The notes below the pieces were generated by a model. It saw nothing but the letters and a program-made list of their open reading frames with translations. It was not told the origin of the DNA and did no database searches. A stretch of 6,712 nt of DNA, taken from contig JAYQPI010000040.1 in NCBI GenBank assembly GCA_038145245.1, forward strand, positions 1-6,712, written 5' to 3'. This stretch comes from Fontibacterium sp038145245 (GTDB lineage Bacteria; Pseudomonadota; Alphaproteobacteria; Pelagibacterales; Pelagibacteraceae). Shown here one piece after another: positions 1 to 5,310 of this stretch (the first letter of the stretch is position 1; each line of letters begins with the position of its first letter). The translations under genes were made by a program, and so were the position numbers.

Positions 1-1637
1 CCCATACCACCCATTCCGCCTGGCATTCCACCGCCACCAGAATTAGAATTTTTATCTTCAGGTTTGTCAGCAATCATGGCTTCAGTTGTAATAAGTAGAC
101 CTGCTATTGAAGAGGCATCTTGAAGAGCTGTTCTTACAACTTTAGTTGGGTCGATAATACCTTTTGCAAACATATCGCAATATTCACCACTTTGAGCGTC
201 ATAACCTTGAGAAGGTTTTTTGCCCTCTATAAGTTTTCCAACAATTACTGATCCATCAACTCCAGCATTGCTTGTGATTTGTCTTATTGGATATTGTAAG
301 GCTTTTCTAATTATTTCAACACCAGCTTTTTGGTCATCACCTTTTGGCTTTAAATTGTTTAGAGCTTCAGATGCATATAGTAATGCACATCCACCACCAA
401 CAACTACACCTTCTTGTACAGCTGCTCTAGTAGCGTTAAGCGCATCCTCTACTCTATCTTTTCGCTCTTTAACTTCTACTTCTGTAGCGCCACCAACTTT
501 AATAATAGCAACACCACCCGCAAGCTTAGCTAATCTTTCTTGTAGTTTTTCTTTATCGTAGTCAGAAGTAGTTTCTTCAATTTGTTTTCTAATTTGACCA
601 CATCTTGCCTCTATCTCTGATTTTTTACCTGCTCCATCAACGATAGTTGTGTTGTCTTTATCAACTCTGATTTTTTTACACTGACCAAGATCTTTCAACT
701 TAACATTTTCAAGTTTAATACCAAGATCGTCGGATATAACCTGTCCACCAGTTAAGATAGCAATATCTTCTAACATTGATTTTCTTCTATCACCAAAGCC
801 AGGAGCCTTAACTGCTACGACTTTTAAACCACCTCTTAATTTATTCACAACTAAAGTTGCAAGAGCTTCTCCCTCTACATCTTCAGCTATAATTAAAAAT
901 GGTCGGCTAGATTGAACAACAGATTCCAATAGAGGAACCATAGGTTGTAGGTTAGTTAATTTTTTTTCTGTGATAAAAATTAATGGATCTTCTAATTCCG
1001 CGATCATTTTATCTGCATTAGTAATAAAGTATGGAGACAGATAACCTCTATCAAATTGCATACCTTCAACTACATCAAGTTCTGTTGAAAGACCTTTAGC
1101 TTCTTCAACAGTGATAACGCCTTCGTTACCAACTTTTTGCATTGCTTTTGCAATCATGTCTCCAATTTCTTTTTCACCATTTGCAGAGATAGTTCCAACT
1201 TGAGCAATTTCTTCACTAGTTTTTACTTTTTTTGAACTTTCTTTAATTCTAGTAATTACTGTTTCTACTGCTAAATCAATTCCTCTTTTTAAATCCATTG
1301 GATTCATTCCAGCAGCAACATATTTACAGCCTTCTCTTGCGATTGCTTGCGCTAAAACTGTTGCAGTTGTTGTACCGTCACCAGCTTCTTCATTAGTTTT
1401 GCTAGCAACTTCTTTAACCATTTGAGCTCCCATGTTTTCAAATTTATCCTCAAGCTCAATTTCTTTTGCGACAGTAACTCCATCTTTAGTTATTCTAGGC
1501 GCACCGAACGACTTATCTATAACTACATTTCGCCCTTTAGGTCCTAATGTTACCTTCACTGCATTTGCAAGTATATCAACACCTTTAAGCATTGCATTTC
1601 TTGCATCTGTATCAAATCTTACAATTTTACCTGCCAT
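1..1637 (-). CDS. groEL: Chaperonin GroEL (Hsp60), 3' end cut by window edge
   Basis: This is the 60-kDa chaperonin, which forms the double-ring ATP-driven folding chamber in the cytoplasm and works with the GroES lid. Reading the minus strand from the ATG at 1637 gives 545 uninterrupted codons to the left edge, starting MAGKIVRFDTDARNAMLKG. Visible motifs are the ATP-binding LGPKGRNVV (about residues 31-39), the nucleotide-site Asp in AGDGTTTATVL (D87, same number as in E. coli), D52, the RVEDALNATRAAV signature of the second equatorial segment followed by a Gly-rich EGVVVGGG, and DPTKVVRTAL near the C terminus. The last visible residues form the Gly-Met-rich tail (SGGGGMPGGMGGM), so only a few residues and the stop are missing. 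The start is supported by a perfect AAGGAG 7 nt upstream and by alignment with the family. It lies 26 nt downstream of groES in the same operon. Confidence 0.98.
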   Translation of the reverse strand, partial: MAGKIVRFDTDARNAMLKGVDILANAVKVTLGPKGRNVVIDKSFGAPRITKDGVTVAKEIELEDKFENMGAQMVKEVASKTNEEAGDGTTTATVLAQAIAREGCKYVAAGMNPMDLKRGIDLAVETVITRIKESSKKVKTSEEIAQVGTISANGEKEIGDMIAKAMQKVGNEGVITVEEAKGLSTELDVVEGMQFDRGYLSPYFITNADKMIAELEDPLIFITEKKLTNLQPMVPLLESVVQSSRPFLIIAEDVEGEALATLVVNKLRGGLKVVAVKAPGFGDRRKSMLEDIAILTGGQVISDDLGIKLENVKLKDLGQCKKIRVDKDNTTIVDGAGKKSEIEARCGQIRKQIEETTSDYDKEKLQERLAKLAGGVAIIKVGGATEVEVKERKDRVEDALNATRAAVQEGVVVGGGCALLYASEALNNLKPKGDDQKAGVEIIRKALQYPIRQITSNAGVDGSVIVGKLIEGKKPSQGYDAQSGEYCDMFAKGIIDPTKVVRTALQDASSIAGLLITTEAMIADKPEDKNSNSGGGGMPGGMGGM

Positions 1638-1644
1638 TTTTTTT

Positions 1645-1650
1645 CTCCTT
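1645..1650 (-). promoter_or_regulatory. Shine-Dalgarno site of groEL
   Basis: On the minus strand this reads AAGGAG, with 7 nt between it and the groEL ATG at 1637. It lies inside the 26-nt groES-groEL gap and fixes the groEL start. Its strength contrasts with the plus-strand genes of this window, which lack such a site. Confidence 0.9.
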
Positions 1651-1663
1651 GTTTATATTTTAA

Positions 1664-1960
1664 TTATTTTTTCTTAGACATGATGCCCATGATGTCAGAC
1701 TCTTTCATGATGCTATATTCTACTCCGTCAATCTTAACTTCAGTTCCCGACCATTTTCCAAATAGAACCAAGTCTCCAATTTTAACTTCCATTGGTAAAA
1801 TTTTTCCATCTTCAGTTTTTGCTCCAGGTCCAACAGCAATAACTTTTCCCTCAGAAGGTTTTTCTTTGGCAGTATCTGGTATAATTATTCCACCTGCTGT
1901 TTTTTCTTCTCCATCTAAAGGTTGAACAAGAACGCGATCGTGTAAAGGTCTAAAGTTCAT
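1664..1960 (-). CDS. groES: Co-chaperonin GroES (Hsp10)
   Basis: This is the 10-kDa co-chaperonin, the heptameric lid that caps GroEL and triggers release of substrate into the folding cavity. It has 98 residues, the usual length (about 95-100). The N-terminal signature FRPLHDRVLVQ is at residues 3-13. The mobile loop follows (about 17-34) with the hydrophobic GroEL-binding tripeptide III at 25-27 in AGGIIIPDT. EGKVIAVGPG (37-46) and GDLVLFGKWSGTEVKIDG (62-79) are standard beta-barrel segments. The C terminus ends in three lysines. The start is supported by a GGAG site 10 nt upstream. It is the first gene of the groES-groEL operon, preceded by an RpoH-type promoter whose -35/-10 elements are at 2027-2057. 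Confidence 0.98.
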   Translation of the reverse strand: MNFRPLHDRVLVQPLDGEEKTAGGIIIPDTAKEKPSEGKVIAVGPGAKTEDGKILPMEVKIGDLVLFGKWSGTEVKIDGVEYSIMKESDIMGIMSKKK

Positions 1961-1970
1961 TAATTTAATT

Positions 1971-1975
1971 CTCCG
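1971..1975 (-). promoter_or_regulatory. Shine-Dalgarno site of groES
   Basis: On the minus strand this reads CGGAG, with GGAG ending 10 nt before the groES ATG at 1960. The spacing is slightly long but acceptable. It supports the annotated start. Confidence 0.7.
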
Positions 1976-2006
1976 TAAAATTAGTTGTTAATCAAAATAT
2001 AACTTC

Positions 2007-2020
2007 GTACAATAATGTAC
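2007..2020 (-). other. Small hairpin at predicted 5' end of groESL mRNA
   Basis: This is a perfect 5-bp inverted repeat with a 4-nt loop, reading GTACA-TTAT-TGTAC on the minus strand. The predicted transcription start of groESL, about 6-7 nt past its -10 box, falls at about 2020-2021, so the hairpin would sit at the very 5' end of the mRNA, about 45 nt before the groES Shine-Dalgarno site. Such end hairpins can protect an mRNA from decay. That role is inference here, and the stem is short and mostly A/T. Confidence 0.35.
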
Positions 2021-2026
2021 CCGATG

Positions 2027-2057
2027 CTATATGATGCTTGATCTATTAAATTTCAAG
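2027..2057 (-). promoter_or_regulatory. RpoH (sigma-32)-type heat-shock promoter of groESL
   Basis: On the minus strand CTTGAA (2052-2057) is followed after exactly 18 bp by CATATAG (2027-2033). The alphaproteobacterial RpoH consensus, as I recall it, is CTTGAC, 17-18 bp, then CYTATNTNNG. The -35 therefore matches at five of six positions, and the -10 keeps the C and the TAT core. The -35 also extends to CTTGAAA and is preceded by CCC. Predicted start of transcription is about 2020, giving a leader of about 60 nt to the groES ATG. The position directly upstream of groES and the heat-shock role of the operon support the call. I found no CIRCE element that would suggest HrcA control. Confidence 0.75.
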
Positions 2058-2070
2058 GGGTGGATATTAC

Positions 2071-2110
2071 AATAAAATAGCTAAAACACTATATTTTATT
2101 AGCTTTTTTT
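2071..2110. repeat. AT-rich inverted repeat with trailing T run in the divergent intergenic region
   Basis: Two overlapping inverted repeats are visible. AATAAAATA (2071-2079) pairs with TATTTTATT (2092-2100) around a 12-nt loop. AGCTAA (2079-2084) pairs with TTAGCT (2099-2104) around 14 nt. They cannot form together. Seven T (2104-2110) follow on the plus strand, so the second pairing looks like a weak intrinsic terminator or attenuator reading rightwards, although no plus-strand gene precedes it here. The element lies between the groESL -35 box and the aminotransferase promoter region, so a protein-binding or bidirectional control site is equally possible. Composition alone may also explain it. 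Confidence 0.35.
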
Positions 2111-2113
2111 GAT

Positions 2114-2144
2114 TTGATTTATATGGAACATCCAAAATTATACT
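2114..2144 (+). promoter_or_regulatory. Possible sigma-70 promoter of the aminotransferase cluster
   Basis: TATACT (2139-2144) is a good -10 box. The best -35 candidate is TTGATT (2114-2119), but the 19-bp spacer is long, and the same hexamer also occurs at 2109. Transcription would begin near 2151, leaving a leader of only about a dozen nucleotides before the ATG at 2163 with no Shine-Dalgarno site. The -10 is plausible and the -35 is weak. Confidence 0.4.
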
Positions 2145-2154
2145 TTATAAAGTA
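2141..2154. promoter_or_regulatory. 14-bp perfect palindrome, possible operator
   Basis: TACTTTATAAAGTA is a perfect palindrome of 14 bp. It overlaps the last four bases of the candidate -10 box and the likely transcription start of the aminotransferase gene, ending 8 bp before its ATG. The placement suits a repressor dimer site. No particular regulator is recognised, and in such AT-rich DNA the palindrome could be chance. Confidence 0.35.
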
Positions 2155-2162
2155 CAGCTCTT

Positions 2163-3524
2163 ATGACGCTAAACCAAGACTTAACTAAAAATAAAAAGCA
2201 AAAAAATAATTATAAACCTAATGATTTAGAGGCATTTTGGATGCCATTTACTGCAAATCAAGACTTTAAAAAAGATCCAAGAATAGTTTCAAAATCTAAA
2301 GGTATGTACTATTACACTCCTAGTGGAGATAAAGTTTTAGATGCAGTTGCAGGTTTATGGTGCTGTAATGCAGGACATAATAGAGAAGAAATTGTAAAAG
2401 CAATCCAAGAACAAGCCGCTGAGTTAGATTTTGTTCCTTCCTTTCAAGCGGGTCATTATAAAGCTTTTGAATTAAGTAATAAATTAACAGATATTTCTCC
2501 GGAAAATTTAAATCATGTTTTTTATAGTAATTCCGGTTCAGAAGCAGTTGAAACAGCTTTAAAAATTGCTTTAGCGTATTTTAGATCCATAGGACAGCCA
2601 TCAAAAAGAATTTTAATAGGTCGTGAAAGAGGTTATCATGGAACAGGTTTTGGTGGATTATCGGTAGGTGGAATAGTTAATAATAAAAAACAATTCGAGA
2701 GATTTTTACCAGAAGTTTACCATCTTCCACATACGCACAATTTAGAACATAACTCATATTCAAAAGGACAACCAGCTTGGGGAGCTCATCTTGCTGATGA
2801 TTTGTTAAAACAAATTGAAAAACACGGTGCAATTAATATTGCGGCAGTTATTGTTGAACCAGTTGCTGGTTCAACAGGAGTTTTAATTCCACCAGTTGGT
2901 TATTTGGAAAAACTAAGAAAGATTTGCACGGATAATAATATACTTTTAATATTTGATGAAGTGATCACTGGTTTTGGAAGGTTAGGAAAACCATTTGCCG
3001 CAGACTTTTTTAATATTGAACCTGACTTAATGACCACAGCAAAAGGATTGACCAGCGGAACTGTACCGATGGCAGCAACTTTTGTTTCAGATAAAATTTA
3101 TAAGGTTTTTATGCAAGGAGATCCTAAAGTAATAGATTTTTTTCATGGATATACTTATTCAGCGCACCCATTAGCGTGCGCAGCTGCAATTGCAACACTG
3201 CAAGTTTATAAAAAAGATAATTTATTATTTAGAGCTTCTGAAATTGCTAACTATTGGGAAAATGCTTTGCATTCATTAAAGGGCACTAAACATATAATCG
3301 ATATAAGAAATCTTGGATTAATAGGAGCAATAGAATTAGAGTCTATTACAGATAAGCCATCAAGAAGAGCGTACAATGTTCTTTGTGAAGCTTTCAAAGA
3401 TCAAAGATTATTTGTAAGGGTTACAGGAGATATTATTGCTTTATCCCCACCTTTGATTATTGAAAAAACAGAAATAGATTTAATCATAGAAAGATTAAAG
3501 AAAACAATTAATTCTACACAATAA
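2163..3524 (+). CDS. Class III PLP-dependent aminotransferase, beta-alanine (omega-amino acid):pyruvate type
   Basis: This is a fold-type I, class III (omega) transaminase of 453 residues, the usual length. It probably moves the terminal amino group of beta-alanine or a similar omega-amino acid to pyruvate, giving malonate semialdehyde and alanine in the cytoplasm. N-terminal DLEAFWMPFTANQDF (about 21-35) and LDFVPSFQ (88-95) are typical of the beta-alanine:pyruvate branch. The PLP site shows SGSE (124-127), GYHG (157-160), VEP (231-233), FDEVITGFGR with D265, and the Schiff-base lysine K294 in TTAKGLTSG. W66 and R419 (in FVRVTGD) correspond to substrate-pocket residues of this family. The start is the first in-frame start after a stop at 2148. 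There is no Shine-Dalgarno site. The first 20 residues are a Lys/Asn-rich tail. It heads a tight plus-strand cluster. The family is sure. The exact substrate (beta-alanine, GABA, taurine or polyamines) cannot be decided from sequence. Confidence 0.93.
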   Translation: MTLNQDLTKNKKQKNNYKPNDLEAFWMPFTANQDFKKDPRIVSKSKGMYYYTPSGDKVLDAVAGLWCCNAGHNREEIVKAIQEQAAELDFVPSFQAGHYKAFELSNKLTDISPENLNHVFYSNSGSEAVETALKIALAYFRSIGQPSKRILIGRERGYHGTGFGGLSVGGIVNNKKQFERFLPEVYHLPHTHNLEHNSYSKGQPAWGAHLADDLLKQIEKHGAINIAAVIVEPVAGSTGVLIPPVGYLEKLRKICTDNNILLIFDEVITGFGRLGKPFAADFFNIEPDLMTTAKGLTSGTVPMAATFVSDKIYKVFMQGDPKVIDFFHGYTYSAHPLACAAAIATLQVYKKDNLLFRASEIANYWENALHSLKGTKHIIDIRNLGLIGAIELESITDKPSRRAYNVLCEAFKDQRLFVRVTGDIIALSPPLIIEKTEIDLIIERLKKTINSTQ

Positions 3525-3534
3525 TTTTAAATTT

Positions 3535-4389
3535 ATGAATAATCCTGTTTTTTTAAGCGGGTTAAATAAAATTTTTTCAAAATTTGATATTTATTTTATT
3601 GATCTATGGGGTGTAATTCATAATGGCATTGAGTGTTACCCTGAAGCATTAAAATCACTAAAAAATTTAAAAAAAAGCAAGACAATCGTATTAATTTCTA
3701 ATGCGCCAAGACCCAGAGTTAGTGTTGAAAAATTTTTAAATAAAATAAATTTTAGTAAAAAATTTTATAATTATTTATTTACTTCTGGTGATTTAACTCG
3801 CTTTTACCTTAAGAATATTACTAAAAATAAATCTTTTTATCATTTGGGCCCAGTTAGAGATAAAAGTTTATTTTTTAATTTAGGACTAAAAAAAACTTCA
3901 ATAAATAATGCAGACTTTGTAGTTTGTACTGGAGTAAATAATAATAAAGATAGTATTAAAAAATACTTAACTGTTTTAAAGAAAATCAAACAAAAAAATT
4001 TAAAAATGATTTGTGCTAATCCAGATTTAATTGTTCACAGAGGCGGTCGGGCAGAATACTGCGCTGGATCAATTGCAAAATTATATGAAAAAATGGGTGG
4101 CAAAGTAAAGTATTTTGGTAAGCCCTATAAATATTTTTATAAATATATTTTTATGACGCTTAAAAAAAAATATAAAAAAAATATAAATAAAAATAAAATT
4201 CTTGTTATAGGTGATAATTTAGATACCGATATCGCAGGAGCTAATAATCTTAAAGTTAAAAATTTATTTGTAGCTGGTGGTATTCATAGATCTGAGTGGA
4301 ATAAAAATAATATAAATTTAATTAAATTTGTAATTAAGAAAAATAAAGATTTTAAAATTAATTATTTTCAGAACGAATTAGTTTGGTAA
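3535..4389 (+). CDS. HAD-superfamily class IIA protein (NagD-like, alphaproteobacterial type)
   Basis: This 284-residue cytoplasmic protein has the layout of a class IIA haloacid dehalogenase-like phosphatase. Motif I is DLWGV (D23 the nucleophile), motif II is ISNAPRP (S55), motif III is K196 in YFGKPYK, and motif IV is GDNLDTDIAGA (226-236, D227 and D232). The cap domain lies between motifs II and III, with CANPDLIVHRGG at about 160-171. NagD, PLP phosphatases and nucleotide phosphatases belong to this class, but the substrate is unknown here. W25 sits where canonical HAD phosphatases have the second Asp, the acid/base. I recall this as common in the alphaproteobacterial subfamily (TIGR01459-like). 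The gene starts 10 nt after the aminotransferase stop without a Shine-Dalgarno site and ends directly against ribF. A Lys/Asn-rich stretch (about 210-221) coded by long A runs precedes motif IV. Confidence 0.85.
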   Translation: MNNPVFLSGLNKIFSKFDIYFIDLWGVIHNGIECYPEALKSLKNLKKSKTIVLISNAPRPRVSVEKFLNKINFSKKFYNYLFTSGDLTRFYLKNITKNKSFYHLGPVRDKSLFFNLGLKKTSINNADFVVCTGVNNNKDSIKKYLTVLKKIKQKNLKMICANPDLIVHRGGRAEYCAGSIAKLYEKMGGKVKYFGKPYKYFYKYIFMTLKKKYKKNINKNKILVIGDNLDTDIAGANNLKVKNLFVAGGIHRSEWNKNNINLIKFVIKKNKDFKINYFQNELVW

Positions 4390-5310
4390 ATGAAAATTTA
4401 TAACGATATTAACCTAGTTGATAAAAAATACCTTAATTCTGTTTTAGCAATAGGAAATTTTGACGGTGTACATTTAGGACATCAGGAACTTTTAAGAAAA
4501 GCTTATATTTTTTCGCGTAAGGTAAATAAAAAATTTGGCATTTTTACATTTGATCCTTTACCTAAAGATTTTTTTAATAAGACTGATAATAAAATTTTAA
4601 ATATTAATGACAAGATAGATATTATAAAAAAATTTCGTGCGGATTTTTTTATTAAACAAAATTTTAATCGCAATTTTTCTAAAATAAGTCATGATAATTT
4701 TGCTAAAATAATTCTTTTAAAAAAATTAGCAGTTCATAGTATTTTTATTGGTAAAGATTTTAAATTCGGGTTCAAAAGAAAAGGTAATATATCTTTCTTA
4801 AAAAAATTATCAGATAATAACAATTTTAAAATTTTTATAATTAATTTTAAAAAATTTAATAATTATAAAATTTCTTCATCAAAAATTAGAACCTTAATAC
4901 AAACTGGGAGAGTTAAACTTGCTAATAAAATCATGGGAAGGCCATGGTCAATTTCCGGCAGAGTTATTCGGGGTAAAAAATATGGAAGGCGCATAGGGTT
5001 TCCAACGGCAAATATTAAAATATTTAATCAGATTAACCCACTGTTTGGTGTTTACTCTGTTAAAATTATTTTTAACCAAAACTCCTATAATGGAATTGCT
5101 AATTTTGGTGTAAGACCAACATTTGGAGGTTCAAGTCCCGTTTTAGAAGTTAATGTTTTTGAAAAAAATCATAATTTTTATAATAAAAATATCAAAGTTT
5201 TGTTCATTGACTTTATTAGAAAAGAGAAAAAATTTAAAAATAGTTCAATGCTGGTTAGTCAGATTAAGAAAGATATTAAAGTAGCTAAAATTAGTTTAAA
5301 CAAAAAATAA
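4390..5310 (+). CDS. ribF: Bifunctional riboflavin kinase / FAD synthetase RibF
   Basis: RibF phosphorylates riboflavin to FMN and then adenylylates FMN to FAD in the cytoplasm. The 306 residues match the usual length. The N-terminal nucleotidyltransferase domain (about 1-180) shows GNFDGVHLGHQ (22-32, the HxGH-type site with H28 and H31), FTFDP (52-56), GKDFKFG (121-127) and SSSKIR (162-167, the ISSSxIR-type motif). The C-terminal kinase domain begins at GRPWSISGRVIRGKKYGRRIGFPTAN (183-208), whose PTAN (205-208) binds phosphate and Mg, and continues with FGVYSV (219-224), GVRPTFGG (240-247) and LEVNVFE (252-258), which contains the conserved catalytic Glu, E253. The ATG directly follows the TAA of the upstream HAD gene, and its own TAA shares one base with the ileS ATG, so translation is probably coupled. 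It is very Lys/Asn/Ile-rich. There is no riboflavin riboswitch upstream, as expected inside an operon. Confidence 0.96.
   Translation: MKIYNDINLVDKKYLNSVLAIGNFDGVHLGHQELLRKAYIFSRKVNKKFGIFTFDPLPKDFFNKTDNKILNINDKIDIIKKFRADFFIKQNFNRNFSKISHDNFAKIILLKKLAVHSIFIGKDFKFGFKRKGNISFLKKLSDNNNFKIFIINFKKFNNYKISSSKIRTLIQTGRVKLANKIMGRPWSISGRVIRGKKYGRRIGFPTANIKIFNQINPLFGVYSVKIIFNQNSYNGIANFGVRPTFGGSSPVLEVNVFEKNHNFYNKNIKVLFIDFIRKEKKFKNSSMLVSQIKKDIKVAKISLNKK

Noticed and set aside
1..60. Gly/Met repeat at the left edge as a tandem repeat element
   Set aside because: It is the normal Gly-Gly-Met tail of GroEL, not an independent DNA repeat.
220..1677. Plus-strand open frames at 220-561 and 1432-1677
   Set aside because: Both lie antisense within groEL, which is fully supported on the minus strand by conserved motifs. 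Their translations are low-complexity Ser/Thr/Pro-rich and match no family I know.
1680..1925. Plus-strand open frame antisense to groES
   Set aside because: It mirrors the groES reading frame on the opposite strand, and no translation signal or recognisable product is seen.
1961..2162. CIRCE (HrcA) operator upstream of groES
   Set aside because: I looked for TTAGCACTC-N9-GAGTGCTAA on both strands. TTAGCT/AGCTAA at 2079-2104 resembles its ends, but the GCACTC cores and the spacing are missing.
2071..2162. A riboswitch in front of the aminotransferase gene (SAM-II-like GCTAAAA at 2080-2086)
   Set aside because: Only a short A-rich string matches. The pseudoknot stems expected for SAM-II or SAM-V are not visible, the likely transcription start lies downstream of it, and no Shine-Dalgarno site is available to be controlled.
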